IMG/VR virus record: IMGVR_UViG_3300006917_000181
Location: 1 to 21,196 of that record
DNA from: a virus
DNA: 21,196 nt
Direction: 5' to 3' (one strand)
In this document: positions 1-7,509 of the stretch, piece by piece
Numbering within the stretch: position 1 is the first letter of the stretch
How the letters are laid out: every line of letters begins with the position of its first letter
Program-made: the position numbers and the translations under genes
Notes under the pieces: generated by a model
The model's database searches: none
Told to the model about the DNA's origin: nothing
The model's input: only the letters and a program-made list of their open reading frames with translations

Positions 1-1932
1 TATTATATTGATGGTAATAGCACATCATATCTGAATAGTTTATATTTGTATGGAGGACTTACCACAACAGGAAATACTCGTCTTGGACAAAGCAGCGGCA
101 CGACAACACGCATTGATGATATTCTGCAAGTAGGAGCTTCTGACAGCGGTGATAGCCATTTGTACTTTGGAGAAGATACCAGTAACTGGTATGGAGCACA
201 CTGGTATTGGGATTCAGGATATACGCACTATTGGTATTCACGCAATGGTGGAACCGATAGCACGCTGATGCAGTATGCCACGAATGATACCACTAAAATC
301 ACATTCGGCAGAAATATTGAATTTAATAATTACGGAAAAGGAATCATTGGAACATACGCATCCACTCGCTATCAGGGGGTATTTGCGATGGGAGAATCCT
401 ATAAACTTCCAGATGATGGAAACGGCGTAGGAACTCTTTACGGTATTGCGTGGTCTCATCCAAACGCAGGTGGTGCGGCAGGAAATCTTGCATCTCACGG
501 TATGCTCATCCTTGAGAATGGAACATTCAAGGGAGCTTGGGGCGGTGGAAGACTTGTAACGACTTCTGATATACGTGGTACAGTCTTTTATGATTATGAT
601 AATACTGGATATTATGTAGATCCAACTGGCAACGCCAATATTGCTAACTCTGTATATGTTGGAGGCTGGTTTAGAAACTATGGAAACCAAGGATTATATA
701 ATGAAACTCATGGCAATCACTGGTACGCAACGGGCAATGATTTTTGGAATTTAGCAGGAAATAACGCGAGCAATATTGGAATTATTTTAAGATCTGGCGG
801 ACACCAAGGAACTATACGCGGATACGTTTATGCCGATAGTAATAATCATATTGGATTTCTAAATGATGGCGGAGCTTGGAGATTAAGAGTGGTCAGTGGA
901 GATTACACTCTTGCCGATGGCTCTTCTATTCGAGGCCAACTATTTTATGATAGTAATGATACCAATTATTATATAGACCCAGCAAGCACTGGAACCTCCG
1001 CGAATTTTGCTGGAAATATAATTGTAGCAAATGGACGCACAGACGCCTATATCTACATGGGCGATACAGACGAAGGCCAAAGAGTTATTCACAACAATTC
1101 AAATAGAATTGGATTTTTGAATCAGTCTAGCGGATGGGGAGCTTGGTGCGATGATTCTGGCTATTGGCAATCCGATACAAGCATCAGAGGACCGCTTTTC
1201 TATGATAGTAACGATACCAATTATTATGTAGATCCTGCCAGCACATCAAATCTTAACCGTCTTTTAATTCAGCCTCGCAACGACAATTATTATGTTGGAA
1301 CGGTGAGTTATGTAAATTCAGTGTCGGATTGGCAAAGTTTGACGAATACCACAGGCCAATTCACAGTGACCCAAATGAATAATTTTGCTGCAGGTGGGTT
1401 TAGCAATTATCCAAGCAGCGTTTATACATATGGATCAGTATTAAGTTGGAGAACAGAATACCATTCTTTCCAACTATACGCCGCACATACAGGAGATATT
1501 ACGTACAAAACTCAATGGGCTAATGACAACTATTCTGGATGGTTGTATCCAATGGTGTATGGAAGAGTAAATGGCGGCGGAGGATCTATTTATGGCACAA
1601 TTTTTTACGATCAAAATGATAGTGGCTATTATGTAGATCCAAATAGCACAAGTAAACTAAATAATTTACAGGTTGCAGGAGGAATATCAGATCCTAGTAC
1701 TAATGGTAGAATATATCTTTATGGAAATCTTCATATTGATGCGTTCAACGGATATGATATCTATGCCAATTATTATAGCGGTAGAAGATTCAGAACATTT
1801 TATGGTGCACAAAATGAGTCTTTTAGATGCGATACTGATGGAATTGTATATGCATATAACCACATCCGCACTCCTTATATTTACGATTATAACAATACTG
1901 CATATTATTTTGATGGAAATAATACTTCCGTG
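1..1932 (+). repeat. Diverged protein-level repeats in the fibre shaft (FYDxNDxxYYVDP units)
   Basis: Five complete copies and one clipped copy of a ~20-residue linker (F-Y-D-x-N-D-T/S-x-Y-Y-V-D-P-x-S-T-x-x-L-N-x-L) start at about 586, 943, 1198, 1603 and 1879, with the clipped copy at 1-42. Spacings are roughly 255 to 405 bases, with a different domain-sized insert between each pair. The linker copies are similar in protein but diverged in DNA (about 943 and 1198 are closest), so this is an old modular duplication rather than fresh slippage. The inserts differ from each other, which suggests a shaft made of swappable modules on a constant linker. Confidence 0.8.
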
Positions 1933-2346
1933 ATGAATCTGGTGACGGTGAATTCTCTTGGAGTAGGAACATCCGTATCTGGAACAACAGGTGAAATTCG
2001 CGCCACAAATAATATCACAGCTTACTATTCCGATGAACGCTTAAAAACTAGACTCGGAAAAATTGAAGATCCAATTGCCAAAGTAAAGTCACTTTCTGGT
2101 TTCTATTTTGAAGCTAATGAAACGGCAGTTGCTTTGGGCTACGATAAAAAACGCGAAGTTGGCGTATCAGCCCAAGAGGTCCAAGCTGTATTACCCGAAA
2201 TTATAGCCCCTGCCCCAATTAGCGATAAATACATGACAGTAAGATATGAAAAGCTTATTCCTCTTCTTATTGAGGCCATTAAAGAGCAGCAAACTCAAAT
2301 CGAACAACTTTCTAATGAATTGAAATCATTAAAAAATAAATTATAA
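1..2346 (+). CDS. Large tail fibre with repeat units and C-terminal peptidase_S74 chaperone domain (5' end missing)
   Basis: The frame is open from the first base, so the gene begins upstream of the window; the TTG at 46 is only an internal codon. The visible 781 residues are rich in Gly, Asn, Tyr and Ser, as in beta-structured phage fibres. A short unit of the form FYD-x-N-D-x-x-YY-(V/I)-D-P recurs at about 586, 943, 1198, 1603 and 1879, and its tail end is visible at 1. The last ~105 residues, from about 2029, form a peptidase_S74 intramolecular chaperone: the S-D-E-R-L-K motif supplies the catalytic serine (codon 2029-2031) and lysine (2044-2046), and a coiled-coil-like end (EQQTQIEQLSNELKSL) follows. 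Family knowledge: such domains trimerise the fibre, then cut themselves off just before the serine. Likely role: receptor-binding fibre at the tail tip or side. It is followed 13 bases later by a small fibre-associated gene. Confidence 0.9.
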   Translation, partial: YYIDGNSTSYLNSLYLYGGLTTTGNTRLGQSSGTTTRIDDILQVGASDSGDSHLYFGEDTSNWYGAHWYWDSGYTHYWYSRNGGTDSTLMQYATNDTTKITFGRNIEFNNYGKGIIGTYASTRYQGVFAMGESYKLPDDGNGVGTLYGIAWSHPNAGGAAGNLASHGMLILENGTFKGAWGGGRLVTTSDIRGTVFYDYDNTGYYVDPTGNANIANSVYVGGWFRNYGNQGLYNETHGNHWYATGNDFWNLAGNNASNIGIILRSGGHQGTIRGYVYADSNNHIGFLNDGGAWRLRVVSGDYTLADGSSIRGQLFYDSNDTNYYIDPASTGTSANFAGNIIVANGRTDAYIYMGDTDEGQRVIHNNSNRIGFLNQSSGWGAWCDDSGYWQSDTSIRGPLFYDSNDTNYYVDPASTSNLNRLLIQPRNDNYYVGTVSYVNSVSDWQSLTNTTGQFTVTQMNNFAAGGFSNYPSSVYTYGSVLSWRTEYHSFQLYAAHTGDITYKTQWANDNYSGWLYPMVYGRVNGGGGSIYGTIFYDQNDSGYYVDPNSTSKLNNLQVAGGISDPSTNGRIYLYGNLHIDAFNGYDIYANYYSGRRFRTFYGAQNESFRCDTDGIVYAYNHIRTPYIYDYNNTAYYFDGNNTSVMNLVTVNSLGVGTSVSGTTGEIRATNNITAYYSDERLKTRLGKIEDPIAKVKSLSGFYFEANETAVALGYDKKREVGVSAQEVQAVLPEIIAPAPISDKYMTVRYEKLIPLLIEAIKEQQTQIEQLSNELKSLKNKL

Positions 2347-2359
2347 TCCTATTAAGTCT

Positions 2360-2734
2360 ATGATCACCTACACATGGAAATTAACATCCCTAAAAAAACG
2401 CAACGTCGGTAATTTAAACGATGTTGTTTTTCAAACCCACTGGCAAAAAATTGGAACAGATGAGAGTGGCAACACTGGAATTTTCTCTGGCGCTACCCCA
2501 TTTGATCCAGCTAAATTAGATCCTTCTTCATTTGTTTCTTTTGAGCAGCTGACAGAAGCCGCAGTCCTAGAATGGATTAAGGCGGTTGTTGTTGGCTCTT
2601 ACGAGCAGCATGTAAACGAGCAAATTGCTCGTCAAATCGACGAGAAGAAAAATGTCGCTTCTGAAGTTAATGCTGGCGCATTCCCCTGGGATCCTCCTCC
2701 CTCTGGCGCGCCAACATCCGGTATAGCTCCCTAA
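2360..2734 (+). CDS. Small fibre-associated phage protein (DUF7936-like)
   Basis: 124 residues with no signal peptide or membrane segment. The N-terminal half is beta-like (ITYTWKLTSLKKRN, DVVFQTHWQKIG) and residues ~55-98 are helical (FVSFEQLTEAAVLEWIKAVV then EQIARQIDEKKN), followed by a short proline-rich tail (W-D-PPPSGAP). This pattern, a W-containing strand, a L-T-E-x-x-V-x-x-W-I helix and a Q-I-x-E-x-K-N end, matches from memory a small family (DUF7936) seen beside fibre genes in cyanophage-like genomes. Its biochemical role is unknown to me. The start at 2360 has no Shine-Dalgarno sequence but sits 13 bases after the fibre stop. The C-terminal tail resembles that of the gene ending at 4105. 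Confidence 0.7.
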   Translation: MITYTWKLTSLKKRNVGNLNDVVFQTHWQKIGTDESGNTGIFSGATPFDPAKLDPSSFVSFEQLTEAAVLEWIKAVVVGSYEQHVNEQIARQIDEKKNVASEVNAGAFPWDPPPSGAPTSGIAP

Positions 2735-2758
2735 TACTACAATAAATAAGTAATTGTC

Positions 2759-3757
2759 GTGGCCTTACCCTCATCAGGCGCTATTTCAATGAATAACGTC
2801 AACCAAGAGTTGGGTAAGGCTTCGCCATATACTCAAACCGTCTCATTGAATGATTCGGATGTAAGATCGCTTTTCCAAAAAACAACAGCAGGAAGTGCGA
2901 TTTCAATGAGTGATGGTTGGGGTAAAAGTAATGCTGCTCCAGCTAGCCAAGTAGAATGGACAACGCCTAACACTTATAGTTGGACGGTTCCTGCTGGAGT
3001 AACATCTATATGCGCAGTAGCAGTTAATGGCGGTGGTGGTGGTCCCCGTGGAGGCTGCGATTTTGGAGGACAGGGTGGACTAGGAGGTTATTTTTTTTAT
3101 AGAAATAATATTTCAGTTACACCTGGAGAAACTTTGACAATTGTTGTTGGTGCTGGTGGTTCTGGAGGAACAATAAATGGTGTTGGAACAAATGGTGGCG
3201 CATCATCGATTGCCAGATCTGGAACAGGATTATTATCAACAAGCGTTTTTGATTATTTATCTAATGGAGCATATGGTGATGCCTGTGGTGCTGGAGGTGG
3301 CGCTGGTGGTTATTCTGCTTCGGGACAAACTTCTACAGGAGGTGTTGGTGGAGGACAAGAGAATCAAGGAGGAAATGGAACCTATGGCGCATCTGGAGGC
3401 GGCGGCGGCGGTTATGACGATGGATGCTGGAATCGTTATCAATCTGGTAATGGCGGCAGCACTTATCTTTATGGCAGAGGAGATAATGGTGTAGGAGGAG
3501 CAGGTGGAGATCCAAATTCACATTATGAAGGCTATAATGGAGGCGATGGCTCCGCAACAAATATAGCTGGATCTGGAACAAGAGGGAACGCAAAAGGAGG
3601 AGGCGGCGGTGCGATTGGCGGTTATAATTCAGATGATTGTGGAGGCACAGTATCTACAAATTTTGGTTACGCTGGAGCAGCTGGTGCAGTTAGAATAATT
3701 TGGGGAGACACTAGCATCAGCAGATCTTTCCCCGCAACAAACACAAAAAATGTATAA
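2759..3757 (+). CDS. Glycine-rich tail fibre tip / adhesin-like virion protein
   Basis: 332 residues from a GTG start (V-A-L-P-S-S-G read as M-A-L-P). The N-terminal ~56 residues follow a pattern common in phage structural proteins: MALPSSGAISMNNVNQELG, then a second S-x-N-D-x-x-V-R-x-L unit and a G-S-A-I-S-M-S-D-x-x-G-K-S unit. Residues ~68-88 (W-T-T-P-x-T-Y-S-W-T-V-P-A-G-V-T) lead into a long Gly-rich domain with many GGGG runs, ending in G-A-V-R-I-I-W-G. Glycine-rich domains of this type resemble the polyglycine-sandwich adhesins of T-even phages, which bind host surface receptors; that comparison is by composition, not alignment. Cys pairs (around 3058, 3291, 3424 and 3640) may stabilise it. 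No Shine-Dalgarno sequence is visible; the leader contains AATAAATAAG. Confidence 0.75.
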   Translation: MALPSSGAISMNNVNQELGKASPYTQTVSLNDSDVRSLFQKTTAGSAISMSDGWGKSNAAPASQVEWTTPNTYSWTVPAGVTSICAVAVNGGGGGPRGGCDFGGQGGLGGYFFYRNNISVTPGETLTIVVGAGGSGGTINGVGTNGGASSIARSGTGLLSTSVFDYLSNGAYGDACGAGGGAGGYSASGQTSTGGVGGGQENQGGNGTYGASGGGGGGYDDGCWNRYQSGNGGSTYLYGRGDNGVGGAGGDPNSHYEGYNGGDGSATNIAGSGTRGNAKGGGGGAIGGYNSDDCGGTVSTNFGYAGAAGAVRIIWGDTSISRSFPATNTKNV

Positions 3758-3760
3758 TTT

Positions 3761-4105
3761 ATGAAAGTTAAAATTCAACCTTGGATATACAACGATAAAA
3801 CAGCAGTTAATATTGAAGTGCCAACTATTTTCATAATGGGCGGTAAAAAAGCCGTTATTAATTGCGCTTTAACAGACGAAAATAGCATTCCTGTTTATGC
3901 TTCTAGAATCGATATGCCAAAAGAAGATTATGATCAATGGGGAAGCGATGATTTGTATATTGTAAATTATTGCGCAAATGTATTTAATCCTCCAGCGATT
4001 ATTGATGGACCTTTGTCTGGATATTCGGAATTATATACTACTATAATTAATCAAAAGCCACCTCCTAGTGGCTCTGCTCCGACACCTAGCGGATCTGCTC
4101 CATGA
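3761..4105 (+). CDS. Small fibre-cluster protein of unknown function with PSGSAP tail
   Basis: 114 residues, starting 3 bases after the glycine-rich gene's stop and ending in a 4-base ATGA overlap with the next gene, so translation is probably coupled. The body (residues 1-75) looks like a small beta-sandwich: K-V-K-I-Q-P-W-I-Y-N-D, V-N-I-E-V-P-T-I-F-I, K-A-V-I-N-C-A-L-T-D, then a polar D-Y-D-Q-W-G-S-D-D-x-Y-I-V motif. The last ~15 residues are PPPSGSAPTPSGSAP, a low-complexity proline/serine tail like that of the protein ending at 2734. I do not recognise the family. Its position suggests a fibre accessory or assembly protein. Confidence 0.65.
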   Translation: MKVKIQPWIYNDKTAVNIEVPTIFIMGGKKAVINCALTDENSIPVYASRIDMPKEDYDQWGSDDLYIVNYCANVFNPPAIIDGPLSGYSELYTTIINQKPPPSGSAPTPSGSAP

Positions 4106-4335
4106 ACCCATTAGAGGTCGTCAAAGAAGCCTCTAAAACAGCTTTTAATGTAGCTGAACATGCTGTAAGAACAGCTTCTTTTTTTGCAACAGATAAAAAG
4201 AAAAACGAAAGAATAAACATTTGCCAAACTTGCTCAGAGTATATATTAGAAAAAGATAAATGCTCTAAATGCGGATGCGTTATGCAAAGAAAAGCTTCCT
4301 TAGAAGCTGCAAGGTGTCCAATAGATAAATGGTAA
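4102..4335 (+). CDS. Small six-cysteine zinc-ribbon-like phage protein
   Basis: 77 residues. The N-terminal ~30 residues form a hydrophobic or amphipathic helix (VVKEASKTAFNVAEHAV). The C-terminal half holds C41-x2-C44, C54-x2-C57-x-C59 and C72, ending in the pattern C-G-C-x-M-x-x-K-A-x-L-x-x-A-x-C-P-x-x-K-W. This arrangement recurs in short phage proteins and is consistent with binding one zinc or more; the target is unknown. The start overlaps the stop of the previous gene (ATGA). It is the last gene of the plus-strand fibre block and is followed directly by the hairpin terminator. Confidence 0.7.
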   Translation: MNPLEVVKEASKTAFNVAEHAVRTASFFATDKKKNERINICQTCSEYILEKDKCSKCGCVMQRKASLEAARCPIDKW

Positions 4336-4336
4336 T

Positions 4337-4365
4337 AAAAAACCCCCGATTTCTCGGGGGTTTTT
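4337..4365. terminator. Strong bidirectional intrinsic terminator between convergent genes
   Basis: A 7-bp G+C-rich stem, CCCCCGA (4343-4349) pairing with TCGGGGG (4354-4360) around a TTTC loop, is flanked by six As and five Ts that extend the stem and act as U-tracts in either direction. It lies between the plus-strand fibre block (stop at 4335) and the minus-strand tail tube gene (stop at 4388), so it can end both transcripts. Confidence 0.92.
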
Positions 4366-4387
4366 AGTTTATTTTATTTGTGTATTG

Positions 4388-5509
4388 TTATACAGTTGTA
4401 GCTACGAATACGCCATTAGTAGTATCCTGTGGCGCACCGATCTGAGTCGTGAAGACCAGATCAACACTCTTGTTGTCACCGATTGAGCTTGAGAAGTTTT
4501 CACTTACAAGCTTGCAGCCTTTGACCTGATAGCAGATCTTATCGCTTCCAGAAGGATCTTTGAACTTGAAGAGCAGGGTCTTTGTAGTGTCAGCATTTAC
4601 AAGATCAATCAAATTACCAGCTTGTCTAAGGTCAGCGAGAGTAGCGGAAACGTTTACAGTTACTTCGATTGGGAAGTCGATAACCTTTGCGAAACCGAAG
4701 CGAGTGCCGAGGCGTTGCAGAGTTGTACGGCCAATTGGAACCTCAATTGAGAAGGACTGAATGTGAGCCGCAGTATTGCCAGTATCAATGCCTGTGGGCA
4801 TGTCTGTCAGTACTGGATCAGCAAGTTCCATTACAATGTCACCGGGGCGGAGAGCAGAAATTCCGATATCACCGCTAGAAGGTGTTGGAAGAGTAAATCC
4901 ATTACTTGTCGCAGTGCTGGTTTCTACAGTTAATGAGGGAAGAACTCCTGTGCTGCCTTCAACAACATTAATATTCAGACCTTCTACTGAAACTGAAACT
5001 GTTGGAAGGTTACCTACAGAAGCTTCAAGTGAATAGTTTGTAACGAATCCGTTGCCGATTGTGATTGTGCTAGCTTGATCGCCTGTAAAGGCTACACCAG
5101 CAGCATTATTGGCGTCGTTACCTTCTGGGGCAGTAAAGATATGGAAGTTACGGCCAGAAAGGGTCGAAGTGTCAGCCGTTTGAGTAGCGTCAATCAGACC
5201 CGAAATGAAAGAGCGTGTGGTTCCGAGACCAGTGCCTACGCTGAAACCAAGTGCTGTTTCATTATTACCTGAGTGCAGGTAATATGTGAAGTCCAGATTA
5301 ACTGTGGGAGGTTCAAGAATGATAGCGTCAATACGGGCAAGATTGCCGAATTGATTAACGTCTTGGCGAGCTACGGAGAAACCGTAATTAGCCGATTGTA
5401 CACGGTGAAGCTGCTTAATTTTATTTGCGGCGTGAACTGCTGTTGGAATAAGCGTGCCGTCGCTAACAAAGAGAGCCTCCGATTGGTAAATTACTCTATT
5501 GCGTGACAT
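4388..5509 (-). CDS. Probable major tail tube protein (duplicated tube domain)
   Basis: 373 residues, beta-rich, with no signal peptide. Two internal copies of the same motif align without gaps: residues 37-55 (V-Q-S ... R48 ... G55) and 250-268 (I-Q-S ... R261 ... G268). Each is followed by a long strand region; residues 154-176 (FVTNYSLEASVGNLPTVSV) are shared with two other proteins in this window (16174-16953 and 17885-19048). The fold is inferred to be that of tail tubes, with two domains fused as in T5 pb6. I call this copy the major tube because it stands last in the neck operon, ends at a strong terminator and has distinctly higher G+C content than neighbouring genes (hand-counted lines 43% and 53%, versus 20% in one line of the 201-residue gene upstream), as expected of a heavily expressed virion gene. 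No clear Shine-Dalgarno sequence. Confidence 0.7.
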   Translation of the reverse strand: MSRNRVIYQSEALFVSDGTLIPTAVHAANKIKQLHRVQSANYGFSVARQDVNQFGNLARIDAIILEPPTVNLDFTYYLHSGNNETALGFSVGTGLGTTRSFISGLIDATQTADTSTLSGRNFHIFTAPEGNDANNAAGVAFTGDQASTITIGNGFVTNYSLEASVGNLPTVSVSVEGLNINVVEGSTGVLPSLTVETSTATSNGFTLPTPSSGDIGISALRPGDIVMELADPVLTDMPTGIDTGNTAAHIQSFSIEVPIGRTTLQRLGTRFGFAKVIDFPIEVTVNVSATLADLRQAGNLIDLVNADTTKTLLFKFKDPSGSDKICYQVKGCKLVSENFSSSIGDNKSVDLVFTTQIGAPQDTTNGVFVATTV

Positions 5510-5561
5510 AGTTTAAGAAGGTTTGAAGTACTTTACATTTTTTTACCTATAAATGGAATAT
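5510..5561 (-). promoter_or_regulatory. Possible own promoter/leader of the tail tube gene
   Basis: This 52-base gap is the longest in the minus-strand block. Read on the minus strand it is AT-rich and contains TTTATAGG and TGTAAAGTA (plus-strand positions 5529-5537). The same 9-mer TGTAAAGTA occurs in the leader of the first gene of this operon (7462-7470). A separate promoter would fit a tube protein needed in far greater amounts than the neck proteins. The motif match is suggestive only. Confidence 0.3.
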
Positions 5562-6416
5562 TTAAGCCCTTGGGTATCTATATTTAATAATCTCAAAATC
5601 AGCAAATCCAACGAATGATTTAGGGTTCTGAGTTCTTGATCTAGAGTCTTTAAGTTTTGATACTACAACATGATCAATAAACATTTGTTCTTGAGGCGTT
5701 GGATTGTCATAATAATCATCATAAATATATGGAGAAGTTTTAACATCTCCAAATTCATTTATAGGATAAGTTGAAAAATCTTTTAATTTAAAAGCTTTTT
5801 GCATAGTATCGGCAAAAATTGATAAGACTCCATCTAAGCTATATGGAGAGTCTGCAAAAATTACTGATTTAAAATGAGAGCGGCTTTCGTCTTCTCCTCC
5901 TAATGCAAATGGCGTATTATGAAAGCCTTCTGTAATTAGATAGATAGCGGGAATGGCTTGGTCGTAAGGTTGAACATATTTACCCGTCCAAGGAAACTTT
6001 TCATTTGCCGCCAAATTATTATTTTCGATGATTAAGTCTTCTTCGTTTTCGTTAGTTAAATAGATATTATAATCTTTAACTGCAAAACTGCCAGTTACTG
6101 TTGCTCCTGTTGGAATTCCATTGCCAGTAGCTAAAACTCTACCATTTAAGTAATCAATGACTAAACCATCGCCTCTTCCTTTAAAAGATCCATTTACATA
6201 AACTCCACTAGGCACTGTTGCGCCAGTTATACTTGAATCAAATACCCATTGTTTATATAAACTACCAAATGCTTTGTACGAGCTTGGTAATCTAGTATCA
6301 GAATAGTAACTTAAAACGCCAGTTTGATTTTGATATGCTTCACCTTTTTTAAGCAAGTGGTGATCAAGCCACATTGCAAATGAGGTTGTTACATTATGTT
6401 GATATTGATGTTTCAT
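5562..6416 (-). CDS. Virion protein in the tail-terminator / tail-completion position
   Basis: 284 residues, not recognised as a named family. The N-terminus is helical and His-rich (MKHQYQHNVTTSFAMWLDHHLL), followed by beta-rich stretches with turns such as G-A-T-V-P-S-G-V-Y-V-N-G-S-F and a central A-I-P-A-I-Y-L-I-T-E-G segment. Near 200-225 is an F-A-D-S-P-Y-S-L-D-G-V-L-S-I-F-A-D-T-M helix. It overlaps the previous gene by 23 bases and lies 52 bases before the tail tube gene. In long-tailed phages this slot usually holds the tail terminator or completion protein, so that role is inferred from position. There is no Shine-Dalgarno sequence before the ATG at 6416. Confidence 0.6.
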   Translation of the reverse strand: MKHQYQHNVTTSFAMWLDHHLLKKGEAYQNQTGVLSYYSDTRLPSSYKAFGSLYKQWVFDSSITGATVPSGVYVNGSFKGRGDGLVIDYLNGRVLATGNGIPTGATVTGSFAVKDYNIYLTNENEEDLIIENNNLAANEKFPWTGKYVQPYDQAIPAIYLITEGFHNTPFALGGEDESRSHFKSVIFADSPYSLDGVLSIFADTMQKAFKLKDFSTYPINEFGDVKTSPYIYDDYYDNPTPQEQMFIDHVVVSKLKDSRSRTQNPKSFVGFADFEIIKYRYPRA

Positions 6417-6999
6417 TTAATTGTGATATTTTTTTCTCATATTTGCCGAGTATATCACTTATATATTTTACATTTTTAAATCTAGGTTTTCCAATTCTAG
6501 TTGATGTTTGTATAGCTGTTCCAGATCTAGAATTTTTTAATTTTTCTCTTTGTGTATATAAATAATATCCTACGCCAGAAATGCCTGTTTCTATACCTTT
6601 GGCCCAACTTCTACCAATAGCCCAAGGCATAGGAGAAGCTGCCCAAATATCTTCTTTATCGGGAAGATAAATATTCCAAACTGCACCTCCTTCTACTAAT
6701 CTAGAAAAAACTATTGTGCTTTTTTTAAATTCTTCTAAAACTGGTTCAATTGGATCATCGCCATCATAAAATCCAATATAGGAAAATAGATTGCCATATC
6801 CATTTAATGTACCACTGATATTTTGTGCGTTTGCACCTTTTTTTATTTCTTCAGTAACTGGATGATTCAAAAACTCCTTAATCATTTCTGCCTTAATTTT
6901 TTCAAATTGCGATAAAAGAGATTTTTCAACAGATTTTCTAATTATATCAGCAGCATCTCTATTTATTTTACTAGAAGTATCTCTTGGAATGTTTAACAT
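6394..6999 (-). CDS. Neck / HK97 gp10-like position protein
   Basis: 201 residues. The first ~60 are helical and charged (AADIIRKSVEKSLLSQFEKIKAEM then F-L-N-H-P-V-T-x-E-I-x-x-G). Next comes an N-I-S-G-T-L-N-G-Y-G-N-L-F-S-Y-I-G-F stretch, a D-G-D-D-P-I turn and a helix (I-E-P-V-L-E-E-F-K-K). The C-terminus is basic. A helix that clamps onto a small beta domain and a V-T-x-E-I-x-x-G motif is what I would expect of the HK97 gp10-like neck family, but I cannot align it. It starts 2 bases after the previous stop (TAATTATG) and overlaps the next gene. Confidence is good that it is a real gene and low for the role. Confidence 0.6.
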   Translation of the reverse strand: MLNIPRDTSSKINRDAADIIRKSVEKSLLSQFEKIKAEMIKEFLNHPVTEEIKKGANAQNISGTLNGYGNLFSYIGFYDGDDPIEPVLEEFKKSTIVFSRLVEGGAVWNIYLPDKEDIWAASPMPWAIGRSWAKGIETGISGVGYYLYTQREKLKNSRSGTAIQTSTRIGKPRFKNVKYISDILGKYEKKISQLNETSIST

Positions 7000-7001
7000 A
7001 A

Positions 7002-7457
7002 TTATTCATCAATTGGAGATAAAATAAAAGAATAATATCTTGGTCCAAAAATACCAAATGGTTGGTAATCTGAAACGATTGAATATCTTCTTCCATCAAA
7101 TTCTATTCTTCTTGCTTCTTTAAGATATGGGAATGCATCGCCACCAACTTTGATTTTTACAGATCCAACTGGATACACGATTCTTTGTTGAGCTTCTGCA
7201 CCAGGAAATATACTTTGTTCTTGAGATAAGTAATGTATTTTTGCTTTAAATTTATAAGATTTTACAGTATAAGAAGGTTTATTGGCTGCATTTGCAACAT
7301 CAGAACTATATAAATAATTAAATGTTGGAGATGTTGTCATTACCGTCATCTCTGGATTCATGTAAATAGTTATTTCACGGGCAAAGGTTTCGAAAACATT
7401 ATCAAAAATTGTATTAATGTATTCTTTTTGAGAAGCCGAAATATAGGAAGTCGCCAT
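7002..7457 (-). CDS. Head-tail joining (stopper)-like protein, first gene of the neck operon
   Basis: 151 residues. The N-terminal third is helical (Q-K-E-Y-I-N-T-I-F-D-N-V-F-E-T-F); the rest is beta. The C-terminal half has V-G-S-V-K-I-K-V-G-G-D-A-x-x-Y-L-K-E-A-R-R-I-E-F-D-G-R-R-Y, then S-x-Y-Q-P-F-G-I-F-G. The I-x-x-D-G-R-R-Y-x-I turn followed by a final hydrophobic strand resembles small phage head-closure proteins. The role rests on this resemblance plus position, two genes before the terminator-position gene. It is transcribed divergently from the gene at 7510 across a 52-base gap. Confidence 0.55.
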   Translation of the reverse strand: MATSYISASQKEYINTIFDNVFETFAREITIYMNPEMTVMTTSPTFNYLYSSDVANAANKPSYTVKSYKFKAKIHYLSQEQSIFPGAEAQQRIVYPVGSVKIKVGGDAFPYLKEARRIEFDGRRYSIVSDYQPFGIFGPRYYSFILSPIDE

Positions 7458-7509
7458 ATTTTACTTTACACTTTCTATACTTAAACTATTATATAGTAAG
7501 GTAAAAGGT
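7458..7509. promoter_or_regulatory. Divergent promoter region between the neck operon and the tape-measure operon
   Basis: This 52-base region separates two oppositely transcribed operons, so both must start here or inside a neighbouring gene. On the plus strand TTTACA (7465-7470), a 16-base gap and TATTAT (7487-7492) make a fair sigma-70-type promoter, each box one base off consensus, with the start codon at 7510. On the minus strand a perfect TATAAT lies at 7493-7488, but I see no good -35 box for it. The region also holds TGTAAAGTA on the minus strand (7470-7462). Confidence 0.45.

Noticed and set aside
5548-5555. TATAAATG on the plus strand as a late promoter
   Set aside because: It points away from the tail tube gene, into its antisense strand, with no plus-strand gene before the terminator.
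7485-7497. ACTATTATATAGT as a palindromic operator
   Set aside because: The two arms do not match base for base, and AT-rich near-palindromes are common in this sequence; it overlaps the likely -10 box instead.
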